From: BRH-c25 sp012519325
GTDB lineage: Bacteria; Bacillota; Clostridia; Lutisporales; Lutisporaceae
DNA: 64,000 bases
Direction: 5' to 3'
Assembly (NCBI GenBank): GCA_050950645.1
Contig: JBMNHZ010000018.1
Coordinates: 1 to 64,000 of the forward strand
Part shown: piece after piece, positions 17,405 to 26,449 of the stretch
Numbering within the stretch: the stretch's first letter is position 1
Layout of the letters: each line of letters starts with the position of its first letter
Notes under the pieces: model-generated
Told to the model about the DNA's origin: nothing
What the model saw: only the letters and a program-made list of their open reading frames with translations
Databases searched by the model: none
Translations under genes and position numbers: made by a program

Positions 17405-18832
17405 ATGTCAGACAAAACAAGAGATGAAGAACGTGCACTTATTGTCAGCTTTTTTCACGACCATCAGGATGAACTGCTGGCAGACATAGAACGTTTGGTA
17501 AAAATCCCCAGTGTCGTTACTGATCCATTACCCGGAATGCCCTACGGTGAGGCGCCCTACCAGGCACTCAAATCGGCTGCGGCGATTTCGGAGCGTATGG
17601 GATTTCATACGAAAATAGAGGACGACTGCTGTATGACAGCAGACTATGGAGATCGGCCGGTGAGGTTATGCCTATTGGCGCACCTGGATGTTGTTCCGGC
17701 CGGCGGCGGATGGACAAAGCCGCCTTATGCGCTGACGAAAGAAGGGGGGAAAGTATTCGGACGAGGTGTAGCCGACAACAAGGGCCCGTGTGTGGCCTTG
17801 CTTTATGCGATGAAGGCTGCAAAAGAAATATGCCCCGATCTTTTCTATAGCCCGCAGGTCTGGTTTGGTACGGCGGAGGAAATTGGAAGCCCTGATCTGA
17901 AAAACTATATGAAGCACACTGCAATGCCGCCCCTTTGCCTCACACCGGACGGGCTTGAGCCTATCGTGATAGGAGAGTGCGCCAAATACCGTCCGGAATT
18001 CTATACTAGATGGCCAATTACGCAGGTACTTCCGCGCATAATATCCCTGAAGGGAGGAAAGGTACGAAACGCTATTCCAGGTTATGCGGAGACGGTTGTT
18101 GCAGGCCTTGCCGCTGCAGATGTGAAAGCATCGGCAGACAAGGTATCGGAACGTACCGGTGTGAAATTTTTACTGGATGATATTACAGAGGGAGTGCACA
18201 TTCAAGCGGAAGGCAGAGGTGCGCACATTGGGCGCCCGGAGTTGGGACGAAACGCTCAGACGGCATTGGTTTCACTGCTGGCCTCCCTGCCGCTGGCTGA
18301 TTGCCCCGGCACAAGGGCAATTCGTTCTCTAAGCCGCCTCTTCCCATACGGCGATCTTGCAGGCACCGGACTTGGCCTGACAGTGCGTGACGAGATTATG
18401 GGCGGCACACAGACGAATTTTACAGTATGCAGCATGACTGAGACAGAGATCCGCTGCAAGCTGGATTCCCGAGGTCCCCTGGCTGCTAACCCGGAAAATT
18501 ACAGCAGTGTAATTGACAAGGCGCTGCAGGAAGGAGGCTTTACAGTCATTCCCAGTGTTATGGATGGTGCCCATTATGTTCCGGAGGATTCGCCGCTGGT
18601 ACAAAAGGTCAAGGAAATTTATGAGGAGTATTACGGTCGCCCTGCAGTATGCCGTACCAGCATCGGTGCAAGTTATGCCCATTATATCGAAGGAGCGGTT
18701 TCAACCGGAGTCGCATCACCAGGTATAGACACTATGCTGCATAAATCAGATGAATTTATGTTCATTAAGGATTTGCTGCTTATCGGAGAAACATATACCC
18801 AGATTATTCTGGATATCTGCCGCTTGGAGTAG
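17405..18832 (+). CDS. M20-family metal-dependent dipeptidase (PepV/Sapep-like)
   Basis: The start is placed at ATG 17405 (MSDKTRDEERALI) because GGAGGTT lies 7-8 bp upstream; this gives 475 residues. An in-frame extension upstream to 17252 reads through sequence without family similarity. Metal-site motifs are LLAHLDVVPAGGGW (His and Asp), GRGVADNKGP (bridging Asp) and WFGTAEEIGSPD (general base Glu plus metal Glu). A lid domain separates the halves. The family cleaves dipeptides, often beta-Ala-His or Xaa-His types, in the cytoplasm. The gene is flanked by ISLre2 and the GTPase fusion, with no operon partner. Codon use is more GC-rich than that of the IS next to it. Confidence 0.88.
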   Translation: MSDKTRDEERALIVSFFHDHQDELLADIERLVKIPSVVTDPLPGMPYGEAPYQALKSAAAISERMGFHTKIEDDCCMTADYGDRPVRLCLLAHLDVVPAGGGWTKPPYALTKEGGKVFGRGVADNKGPCVALLYAMKAAKEICPDLFYSPQVWFGTAEEIGSPDLKNYMKHTAMPPLCLTPDGLEPIVIGECAKYRPEFYTRWPITQVLPRIISLKGGKVRNAIPGYAETVVAGLAAADVKASADKVSERTGVKFLLDDITEGVHIQAEGRGAHIGRPELGRNAQTALVSLLASLPLADCPGTRAIRSLSRLFPYGDLAGTGLGLTVRDEIMGGTQTNFTVCSMTETEIRCKLDSRGPLAANPENYSSVIDKALQEGGFTVIPSVMDGAHYVPEDSPLVQKVKEIYEEYYGRPAVCRTSIGASYAHYIEGAVSTGVASPGIDTMLHKSDEFMFIKDLLLIGETYTQIILDICRLE

Positions 18833-18868
18833 CACTCATACTTTGGATAGCAGCTTCAAAAACACAAA

Positions 18869-21541
18869 ATGAAGGATTTGAAAAAAGCTATGGCAAAACT
18901 GGTCATTGGAATGCTGGCACATGTTGATGCAGGCAAGACGACACTGTCAGAGAGTATTCTTTATCTGAGCGGTAAAATCGGAAAGCTGGGAAGAGTGGAT
19001 AATAAGGATGCCTATTTGGATAACTATGAGCTGGAACGGGCAAGAGGAATCACCATTTTTTCCAAACAAGCCATATTTGAGACAGGCGGAATTCAGATAA
19101 CCTTACTGGACACACCGGGACATGTGGATTTTTCGGCTGAAATGGAGAGAACCCTTCGGGTGCTGGATTATGCTGTACTAGTGATAAGCGGTGCGGACGG
19201 AGTGCAGGGGCACACTAAAACATTATGGCGGCTGTTTGAAATATATCAGGTACCTGTTTTTGTATTTGTCAATAAAATGGATCAGAATCGGATGGATAAG
19301 GACATGTTGATAAAAAACATGAAAGAGCAGCTGGATGACGGGTGCATTGATTTTGGCCAGGCTGAGACAATGGGATTTTATGAGCAGATGGCCATGTGTG
19401 ATGAAATGATGATGGAAGCATATCTGGAAAAGGGGCATATTGAAACAGAGCAGATTAAAAAGGCTGTCAGAGAGCGAAAAATATTTCCGTGTTTCTTCGG
19501 TTCAGCTTTGAAATTGGAAGGCGTTGAGCAGCTAATGCAAGGTATTGCAAAGTATTCGGTAATACCTTGCTATCCCGATGAATTCGGGGCAAAGATATTC
19601 AAGATAACAAGGGATGAGCAAGGAAACCGTCTTACCTACCTTAAGCTGACAGGTGGAAAACTTAAGGTGAAGGATGTACTGACAAATGGCATATGGGAAG
19701 AAAAAGTCAATCAAATTCGCATCTATTCGGGGCAGAAATTCGAGGCTGTGAATGAAATTGAAGCAGGCTCCATATGTGCAGTAACAGGGCTAAGCCGGAC
19801 CAGGCCCGGGGAAGGATTGGGAACAGAGGAGGCTTCAACTGTACCGGTTTTGGAGCCTGTACTGTTTTATCGCATAATACTTCCTGAAGGCTGTGACCCA
19901 AGAGAAATGATCCCCAAGCTGCGTCAGATTGAAGAAGAGGAGCCGGAGCTTAATATTGTATGGAATGAGCAGCTGCAGGAAATACAAGTGCGGATCATGG
20001 GAGAGGTGCAGATTGAGATACTGCAGAGTTTGATAGAAAGCCGTTTCGGAGTGTCTGTGTCCTTTGATGAGGGCGGGATTCTCTATAAGGAAACCATTGC
20101 CAACGTCGTTGAAGGTGTAGGGCATTTTGAGCCGCTAAGGCATTATGCGGAGGTCCACCTGCTATTGGAGCCGGGTGACCCGGGAAGCGGCCTGCAGTTT
20201 GGAACTGAATGCAGTGAGGATATGTTGGCCAAAAACTGGCAAAGACTGATCCTGGCCTATTTGCAGGAGAAAGAGCATAAAGGGGTTCTTACAGGGTCTG
20301 TGCTTACTGATGTGAAGATAACTCTAGTATCAGGCAGGGCACATAATAAGCATACGGAAAGCGGCGACTTCAGAGAGGCAGCCTGCCGTGCGGTGCGTCA
20401 GGGTTTAAAGGAAGCCGAATCCATATTGCTGGAGCCTTATTATGCTTTTCAGCTGGAGCTGCCTGATAAAATGGTAGGGAGAGCTATAACCGACATTAGT
20501 AAAATGAACGGCACATGTAAAGTCTTACATACAAACGGTGAAAAAGCAGTTCTTGCGGGGAGTGCTCCCGTTGCCGCCATGAGGAATTATCAGAAAGAAG
20601 TAACTGCATATACCAAAGGACTTGGCAGACTGTTTCTAAGCCTTAAGGGATATGAAACCTGCCACAATTCAGAAGAGGTCATAGAAAGTATCGGATATGA
20701 TTCGGATATGGATGCTGAAAATCCGGCAGGTTCTGTGTTTTGCACACATGGAGCAGGATTTTCAGTGCCTTGGGATAAAGTAAAGAAATACATGCATGTT
20801 GAAAGCTATCTACGGGAAAAGAACGATATACCCATGGGAGCATCCAATAAACAAACAGTATCGGAAGAGCGGTGGATCAGCTTGGAGGAAATCGACCGGA
20901 TTATCAATAAAACGTACTATGGGAACCAGGGAAAGAAGTCTCTCTGGAAAAGGCGCAAGACAGCCCGGGAAATTTATTATGAGCATGCTGATTATACAAG
21001 CGGGCAGATGGAAATTAAAGAAGAGTACCTCCTGGTGGATGGCTATAATATTATTCATGCATGGCCTGAACTCAAAGAGCTTGCAGATGGGAATATTGAA
21101 AGCGCCAGAATGAAGCTGCTTGATTCTCTGAGCAATTACCAATGGATCAGGCAATGCAGGATTATTGTTGTATTTGATGCGTACCGTGTTCAAGGGCACC
21201 GGGAAGAAATAACCGATTATCATAACATCCACATTGTATATACTAAAGAAGCGCAGACGGCGGATGAATATATCGAGAAGTTTGCCCGTGACAACCGGAA
21301 AAAATATAATATTGCAGTTGCCACATCGGACGGTTTGCAGCAGATAATCGTAAGGGGGGCAGGCTGCTCACTGCTGTCTGCCAGAGAATTGAAGGCCGAA
21401 ATAGAAGAGGCTAATAGAAGAATAATGGAGATTTATAAGGAAATACAGGAAAAGGGCCGCAATTACCTGATTGATGCATTGCCGGGCGAGGCAAGGAGGC
21501 AGATAGAGGCGTTGGTTGGAAAAGAAAACGATAACAAATAG
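18869..21541 (+). CDS. EF-G/TetM-like ribosomal GTPase fused to a YacP/Rae1-type NYN nuclease domain
   Basis: An 890-residue fusion. Residues 10-650 read like a ribosomal-protection-type EF-G paralogue. G1 is AHVDAGKTT (17-25), switch I LERARGITIF, G3 DTPGH (81-85) and G4 NKMD (135-138), followed by domain II and EF-G domain IV/V-like segments (GRAHNKHTESGDFREAACRA, then PYYAFQLELPD). A linker leads to a C-terminal NYN/PIN domain (about 717-850) with LLVDGYNIIHAWPEL, VVFDAYRV, TADEYIE and ATSDGLQQ, matching the YacP/Rae1 acidic motifs. Rae1 is known to cleave mRNA in the ribosomal A site, and TetM-like factors bind the same site, so the fusion suggests ribosome-linked mRNA cleavage or rescue. 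ATG 18869 or ATG 18890 could be the start; neither has a strong ribosome binding site. I do not call it a tetracycline resistance gene. Confidence 0.85.
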   Translation: MKDLKKAMAKLVIGMLAHVDAGKTTLSESILYLSGKIGKLGRVDNKDAYLDNYELERARGITIFSKQAIFETGGIQITLLDTPGHVDFSAEMERTLRVLDYAVLVISGADGVQGHTKTLWRLFEIYQVPVFVFVNKMDQNRMDKDMLIKNMKEQLDDGCIDFGQAETMGFYEQMAMCDEMMMEAYLEKGHIETEQIKKAVRERKIFPCFFGSALKLEGVEQLMQGIAKYSVIPCYPDEFGAKIFKITRDEQGNRLTYLKLTGGKLKVKDVLTNGIWEEKVNQIRIYSGQKFEAVNEIEAGSICAVTGLSRTRPGEGLGTEEASTVPVLEPVLFYRIILPEGCDPREMIPKLRQIEEEEPELNIVWNEQLQEIQVRIMGEVQIEILQSLIESRFGVSVSFDEGGILYKETIANVVEGVGHFEPLRHYAEVHLLLEPGDPGSGLQFGTECSEDMLAKNWQRLILAYLQEKEHKGVLTGSVLTDVKITLVSGRAHNKHTESGDFREAACRAVRQGLKEAESILLEPYYAFQLELPDKMVGRAITDISKMNGTCKVLHTNGEKAVLAGSAPVAAMRNYQKEVTAYTKGLGRLFLSLKGYETCHNSEEVIESIGYDSDMDAENPAGSVFCTHGAGFSVPWDKVKKYMHVESYLREKNDIPMGASNKQTVSEERWISLEEIDRIINKTYYGNQGKKSLWKRRKTAREIYYEHADYTSGQMEIKEEYLLVDGYNIIHAWPELKELADGNIESARMKLLDSLSNYQWIRQCRIIVVFDAYRVQGHREEITDYHNIHIVYTKEAQTADEYIEKFARDNRKKYNIAVATSDGLQQIIVRGAGCSLLSARELKAEIEEANRRIMEIYKEIQEKGRNYLIDALPGEARRQIEALVGKENDNK

Positions 21542-21621
21542 TCAATAGAACTTGCTTTCTCCGGTTGATACAATATACCAATAGGATCACTCATACATAT
21601 AATTATTATGGGTGATTATGG

Positions 21622-22092
21622 ATGAAGAAAGGTTTTCATGATTCAAAAAAATATACTAAAGAACGTCATATTCTTCATAAGAGAATTGTAGATATTTTTG
21701 AGCGCCGCGCATCAGTCCCGAAACAGGGAGAAAGGCCCGTAGCGATTCTGATAGGCGGAGGTACTGCCTCGGGAAAGACAACCCTAAGAAAAACAATCGT
21801 AAGAGAAGATATGTATATGAGGAGTATGAATGCAGTTATAGCAGACCCTGATAAGATAAAAAAGTATATTCCTGAATATGAGTTTTTCAGGTAATTACTG
21901 CCTGAACAAGCTGAAGTTATAGTTCACAAGGAATCGGTCGATATCTGCGAGTTATTAGTGAAACAGCTTATAAAAAAACGAAGGAATTTTATTTATGAAG
22001 GTACTATGGCGAGAACCGGAAAATACAGAAGATTGATCCGGGAGCTGAAAAGCAAAAATTACGAAATTTATTTATATGTGGCTGATGGGTAA
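21622..22092 (+). pseudogene. Broken zeta-toxin / P-loop kinase gene
   Basis: The first 90 codons encode a zeta-toxin-like ATP-binding start with ILIGGGTASGKTT (Walker A) and VIADPDKIKKYIPEY (the conserved substrate Asp region). A TAA at 21892-21894 interrupts it. Translation continues in the same frame without a stop for 65 more codons, with the family-like segments FIYEGTMARTGKYRRLI and NYEIYLYVADG, until the left end of an IS30-like element supplies a stop at 22090-22092. So the gene has both a nonsense mutation and a C-terminal truncation. No epsilon-type antitoxin gene is next to it. Confidence 0.8.
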
Positions 22093-23279
22093 ATTGTAAA
22101 ATGAAGTGTCGCGATAGATAAAAAAAGTGTCCCATAGGGACCAACTCAGCTATAATGTTAAGTGACCAAACCCAACAAAAAGGAGAGAGGTATATGGGAC
22201 ACTTACATTGTAGCAAGATTGAGCATAAAAATAAACACTTAAATTACAGGGAACGGCTGAGAATAGAAATAATGCTTAAGGAAGGTGCCGGCACAAAGGA
22301 AATTAGTGAAATAATTGGTTGCAGCCAGAGGACTATACAAAGAGAGCGAAAACGCGGTTTAATAAAACAAATTAATTCGAACTTGGAATATTACCAGGTA
22401 TATGACGCAGATTATGCCCAGAACGACTATATAGCAAAACATGAATGTAAGGGGCCAGGACTAAAAATAGGGCACGATCATAAATTGTGCGAGTATATAG
22501 AAGAAAAAATCAAAGCAGGCTGGTCGCCGGACATAATTGCAAAAGAGATTAGAAAAAAGGCAGAATTCAAAGATACAAGAATATGCACAAAGACAATATA
22601 CAACTATATAGATAAGAATGTTTTTCTAAATATCAGTTATAAGGATTTAATATATGGCAGGTATCGAAAGAGAACAGGTACAGGAGTAAACAGGCCATCT
22701 TACAAGAATATAAAAGGTCGTAGCATAGATGAAAGGCCGTCTAGTGTTGATGAACGACAAGAAGTGGGACATTGGGAAATGGATTTAGTGTTAGGCAAGA
22801 AAGGAGGAAGCAAAAGCGTCTTACTTATAATGACAGAACGAGTAAGCAGACGTGAAATCATTCGAAAACTGCCTGATAAAAGCCAAGAAAGTGTAATAAA
22901 GGCGCTGGATGTAATGGAACGGCAAATGGGGCGAATTAAGTTCAAGGATACATTTAAAAGCATAACAGTTGATAATGGTTCAGAGTTTTTAAACAGTTCG
23001 GAAATGGAGAGGTCTTGCCTTGGTAAGAAAAGAACAAGAACGATGGTATTTTACGCACACCCATATAGTGCATATGAACGAGGGAGCAATGAGAATATGA
23101 ACCGGATGATACGCCGCTTTATACCCAAAGGAGCAGATATTGGTAAATATAGTAAACAGGAAATAAAGCGCATCGAAAATTGGTTAAACAATTATCCAAG
23201 GAAGATCCTGGATTACTATACTCCACTTGAAGTCTATAATCAGGTTGCTTAACAGAGGCGACATTTAATGTTGCAATTT
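22091..23279 (+). mobile_element. IS30-family insertion sequence (copy A)
   Basis: About 1.19 kb, bounded by 22-bp imperfect inverted repeats (22091-22112 and 23258-23279, 18 of 22 matching; both begin AAATTG and end in GTCGC). It carries one plus-strand IS30 transposase. The leader has a perfect 12-bp inverted repeat, AAGTGTCCCATA (22125-22136) with TATGGGACACTT (22193-22204), whose right arm contains the transposase ATG. A TATAAT at 22151-22156 lies in the loop, so the element's own transcript would lack the left arm. No target duplication is clear. Confidence 0.8.
22194..23252 (+). CDS. IS30-family transposase (copy A)
   Basis: The start is ATG 22194 (MGHLHCSK) after AAAGGAGAG, giving 352 residues. 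An N-terminal helix-turn-helix reads GAGTKEISEIIGCSQRTIQRE. The DDE core shows VGHWEMDLVLGKKGGSKSVL (first Asp), ITVDNGSEF (second Asp) and HPYSAYERGSNENMNRMIRR (Glu), all typical of IS30. Intact reading frame. Confidence 0.93.
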   Translation: MGHLHCSKIEHKNKHLNYRERLRIEIMLKEGAGTKEISEIIGCSQRTIQRERKRGLIKQINSNLEYYQVYDADYAQNDYIAKHECKGPGLKIGHDHKLCEYIEEKIKAGWSPDIIAKEIRKKAEFKDTRICTKTIYNYIDKNVFLNISYKDLIYGRYRKRTGTGVNRPSYKNIKGRSIDERPSSVDERQEVGHWEMDLVLGKKGGSKSVLLIMTERVSRREIIRKLPDKSQESVIKALDVMERQMGRIKFKDTFKSITVDNGSEFLNSSEMERSCLGKKRTRTMVFYAHPYSAYERGSNENMNRMIRRFIPKGADIGKYSKQEIKRIENWLNNYPRKILDYYTPLEVYNQVA

Positions 23280-23307
23280 ATGAAGAAATTGCTCCTAGTT
23301 GATTTTA

Positions 23308-23335
23308 TTGCAAACAGGTCTTTTTTTTATATAAT
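23308..23335 (+). promoter_or_regulatory. Stranded sigma-A promoter, probably once of the transglutaminase gene
   Basis: TTGCAA (23308-23313), 16 bp, TATAAT (23330-23335). Predicted transcription would start close to 23342, at the 10-bp repeat TATCTTTTGA that flanks the IS6-like element. Removing the IS would place this promoter about 40 bp from the ATG now at 24674. Confidence 0.6.
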
Positions 23336-23350
23336 GGTAATATCTTTTGA

Positions 23351-24648
23351 CTCAGTAAAGTTAACATGAAAGATTAGCACAATGTTTCGTAAAATAGCTC
23401 AAAATTCCGCAAACAAGTTAGTAACTGCTTCCCTATGGATGGTCAAGGGTAAAATGAACAGGCTAGCGCCTGCCCTGTGACAATCCACAGTGCAGCAGTT
23501 GGGAAGTAACTAAGCGGAATTTAGGCTACAAGTAAGAACTTCCGTTTTTCTTTAGCTGATAGCTTTAAACCAGCAACTTGAGCAGGTGTAAGACCATCAA
23601 GCGATGAATGCGGTCTGACAAAGTTAAAGAAGAATACAAACATACTGATCAGGTTATTGGCCGAATCAAAGGAATTGAATCCCTGCTTCGTCTTGTACCA
23701 AGCCTTGAACTGATGATGGAAGGATTCTATGAGGTTGTTAGATATGTCATCCTTGAATGACTGAACCCTTACGTGTTTAACACCGTCGAATATGGATTTT
23801 ACAGGTACCTTGTAGGCACTATAACGATCAGAAACTATTGACCCAGGCTTTCCAAGTGCCTTGACTGACTCCATCAGTGTAAAGGCTTGTGGGGAGTCGC
23901 GATGAGGTGACAGGTGATAACCTAGTATGAACCTAGTTTCAGAATCAATAATGAACCAGATGTAATGCTTGATTCCATTGATTTTCACTACAGTCTCGTC
24001 TGTATGCCACTCATCAGAATCGAAGTTGAGGGCAGGCATAAGTTGCAGACTAAAGTTTTGGAACATGGGAGCAAACTTCTTGCACCAGTCGCTGATAGTG
24101 GTATGAGAAACCTTGACATTGAATGCTATCTGGAATATCAAAGCGATATTTCTAAAAGAGTTTTTACCAAGATAAAACATCGAAAGCGCTGTGATGATCA
24201 GATGCACCGGATATCTCATACCCTTGAAATCAGTTTTTCCAAACAAGTTTGACATGGAAGCTGGGTCTATAGAAGTATACTTGGCAACAAAGAATGAGTG
24301 ATAGCAGGACTTATCACCACAGCGATAGTTGGTGTAATGCTTGTAATCATGGTGGATGAAGGATGCCTTGCCGCAAACGGGGCATCGAGGATAGTTCTGC
24401 ACCTCCTTGACACTAGGTCGATCAGGTGCGAACTGATGGTTGCAGTTACGGCATTGATACTTTTGGAAACCATCCTTATCTTTGCCATAACGATAAAACG
24501 AGTGAGAATTGTTGCACTTAGGACATTTAAATGATACAATTTTTTGCATGAGAACTTGCTCCTTTCTGGGAGGTAAAGTGTTTTGTGGCAAAAACATTGT
24601 ACCAGAAAATGTAGCAGGTTCTCAATTTTCATTTAACTTTACAAAACG
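23351..24648 (-). mobile_element. IS6-like insertion sequence with 10-bp flanking repeats
   Basis: About 1.3 kb. It is flanked by identical TATCTTTTGA at 23341-23350 and 24649-24658. The ends carry related inverted repeats: GTAAAGTTAACATGAAAG from 23355, and read inward from the right end GTAAAGTTAAATGAAAATTG from 24642. It contains one minus-strand transposase. The leader can pair AGCAGGTTCTC (24613-24623) with GAGAACTTGCT (24550-24560) with one mismatch, next to the transposase start codon. It sits in the 5' leader of the gene at 24674. Confidence 0.82.
23521..24549 (-). CDS. IS6-like DDE transposase with N-terminal zinc ribbons
   Basis: The start is set at the ATG whose first base is 24549 (MQKIVSFKCPKC), 9 bp after AAAGGAG on the minus strand; 342 residues. 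Two CxxC-type zinc ribbons come first (FKCPKCNN...QCRNCNH and RCPVCGK...RCGDKSC). They are followed by a DDE domain with DEWHTDETVVKINGIKHYIW (first Asp), IVSDRYSAYK (second Asp) and NLIESFHHQFK (Glu), then the IS6/IS240 ending NFVRPHSSLDGLTPAQ. The family assignment rests on the DDE part; the ribbons recall IS1-type InsA. Intact. Confidence 0.82.
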   Translation of the reverse strand: MQKIVSFKCPKCNNSHSFYRYGKDKDGFQKYQCRNCNHQFAPDRPSVKEVQNYPRCPVCGKASFIHHDYKHYTNYRCGDKSCYHSFFVAKYTSIDPASMSNLFGKTDFKGMRYPVHLIITALSMFYLGKNSFRNIALIFQIAFNVKVSHTTISDWCKKFAPMFQNFSLQLMPALNFDSDEWHTDETVVKINGIKHYIWFIIDSETRFILGYHLSPHRDSPQAFTLMESVKALGKPGSIVSDRYSAYKVPVKSIFDGVKHVRVQSFKDDISNNLIESFHHQFKAWYKTKQGFNSFDSANNLISMFVFFFNFVRPHSSLDGLTPAQVAGLKLSAKEKRKFLLVA

Positions 24649-24673
24649 TATCTTTTGATTTGGAGGTAAACTT

Positions 24674-26251
24674 ATGAAAAAAGCAGCAAGAGTTATAATG
24701 GTTTTAATAACAGTTTTTCTAACTATTAATACTGCCATTATAACGGCTAATACAGATGATACAAATGACATTGACGTAATTTTAGAAGAGAAAAATGGAT
24801 ATTTGCGTTACCAGAAAAATTTGGAAGTCATGAATATATTAGTTACTGACCCTGAAAAATTAGAACTATTGTTGAGACCGTCAAGAGGCGTTGAATGTGA
24901 TGATGAAGATATAATTTCATTGGCTAAATCCATAACCGAGCATTTAACCAATGACTATAGTAAGGTAAAGGCAATACATAATTGGGTATGTAAAAATATT
25001 TATTATGATATGGATGAGCTTTCCGCTAAAAGGACCCTTGAAGAAACAGCAGATCTAAAGTATCAATCGGCAGCAACTACATTAAATACAAAAAAAGGTG
25101 TATGTGATGGATACGCGAATTTAACATGCGCTTTGCTGCGTGCCGCCGGGATACCATCGCAGAAACATGGAGGTATTGCCTATAGTGACGGAGGTCGAGG
25201 ACCCCATGCTTGGAATGTGGCTTATATAAAGGAGCAAAATCGATGGATTTTGATAGATACTACTTGGGATACTTTTAATAGGTATTCTAAAGGGAAATTC
25301 ATCAAAGGCTCCCAGAGGCAGACTTATTTCGATATGGACCTAAGAACTTTTTCAGAAGACCATTTCTTTAATGTATACACACCCAATAGCCCTGACGCAG
25401 ATTTTTCTTTTCATGGTATTGAAAATGTGTCGCTAAGCCTTGGTGGGAGTTGTCAGTATAATGCCAGTTGTCCCAGGCCTGAATCAGATACTCCTGAAGA
25501 AAAAGAAAGGGGAAGGCGTATACTAGCAGGTGTAGAAATGGAGAGTTATATGTCTTCTAACCCAAAAGTAGCTACAGTAGATCAGTATGGGCGGGTAACA
25601 ACACACGCGTACGGTACAACCGTTATTTCCGCCGCTCTTTTAGACGGCAGCGGATTAACTGCTTCTTATGTATTGACAGTGGAACCACAAAAACTAAACA
25701 ACTTCATTACATTTAATGGATATGGCGCTGATGAGATGCTTATTGGAAAGTCCTACGAAGCTCTGATCGGGACGAAGGAGGACATGTTTGGTACAACGCT
25801 AAACAAAAAAAACATTACTTGGAGTACATCTAACTCAAAGGTAGTAAGTGTAAATAAAGATGGTGTGGTGACTACGGTTGGCATCGGCACCGCTAAAATT
25901 ACAGCCACATACACCGAGGACGGTGTTTCTTCTATTGCTGAAATCACTTTAACTGTAAAACCACCACTAACGGGAATAAAGATATCGGACAAAACACTGA
26001 CATTAAAAACCGATGACAGGTTTAATCTGTCTGTAAGGGGTTTACCGGAAGCTTATTATCCTAAAAACTATGGAATGAGTCTCGGTTGGACATCTTCAAA
26101 TCCGGAAGTAGTAACAGTAATGTCTAATGGTTATTTGACCGCTTTAAAAGAAGGTACCGCGACAATAACAGTGACCTTATACAGATCTATTTGGCTTAAA
26201 GATAAAGACACCCAGTTTACTGACAGCTGTGTTGTGACCGTAACTAAATAG
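24674..26251 (+). CDS. Secreted transglutaminase-like protein with Big2 domains
   Basis: A 525-residue protein with a signal peptide (about 1-26) and no anchor visible. A transglutaminase-like cysteine domain (about 85-215) carries the triad in GVCDGYANLTCALLRAAGIP (Cys), GPHAWNVAY (His) and WILIDTTWDT (Asp). Three bacterial Ig-like Big2 repeats follow, recognisable by SSNPKVATVDQYGRV, TSNSKVVSVNKDGVVTTV and SSNPEVVTVMSNGYLTAL. Such proteins usually act at the cell surface on peptides or wall material; the substrate is unknown. GGAGGT precedes the ATG. The original promoter appears to lie beyond the IS6-like element (23308-23335), so the gene may be silent or driven from the IS. Confidence 0.85.
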   Translation: MKKAARVIMVLITVFLTINTAIITANTDDTNDIDVILEEKNGYLRYQKNLEVMNILVTDPEKLELLLRPSRGVECDDEDIISLAKSITEHLTNDYSKVKAIHNWVCKNIYYDMDELSAKRTLEETADLKYQSAATTLNTKKGVCDGYANLTCALLRAAGIPSQKHGGIAYSDGGRGPHAWNVAYIKEQNRWILIDTTWDTFNRYSKGKFIKGSQRQTYFDMDLRTFSEDHFFNVYTPNSPDADFSFHGIENVSLSLGGSCQYNASCPRPESDTPEEKERGRRILAGVEMESYMSSNPKVATVDQYGRVTTHAYGTTVISAALLDGSGLTASYVLTVEPQKLNNFITFNGYGADEMLIGKSYEALIGTKEDMFGTTLNKKNITWSTSNSKVVSVNKDGVVTTVGIGTAKITATYTEDGVSSIAEITLTVKPPLTGIKISDKTLTLKTDDRFNLSVRGLPEAYYPKNYGMSLGWTSSNPEVVTVMSNGYLTALKEGTATITVTLYRSIWLKDKDTQFTDSCVVTVTK

Positions 26252-26449
26252 CCTTATATGCCAGGCACCGAACAAAAGAGCATATTAAGGCCAATTACAC
26301 CTTCTGATGATATTGTGTCAGGAGGTGTATTCTGACTAGGGAGTGGAGGCATCATAGTGTTTCTACAATGAATTATAAAATACTGTTGCTTTTATATCGA
26401 AACGCTTATAGTGATTTGGATGAGGGCTGCAGAAACGATATTTCAATTG
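26252..26449. other. Intergenic stretch with one hairpin
   Basis: Between the convergent transglutaminase-like and DUF1330 genes. TACACCT (26296-26302) plus CTGA (26304-26307) pair with TCAG (26318-26321) plus AGGTGTA (26323-26329), a stem with one mismatch. No U-run follows, so a terminator role is only possible. Nothing else recognised. Confidence 0.35.

Noticed and set aside
18869..21541. Tetracycline resistance determinant
   Set aside because: Similar to TetM/TetO in fold only by motif reading; fused nuclease domain and no resistance context, so a resistance claim is not supported.
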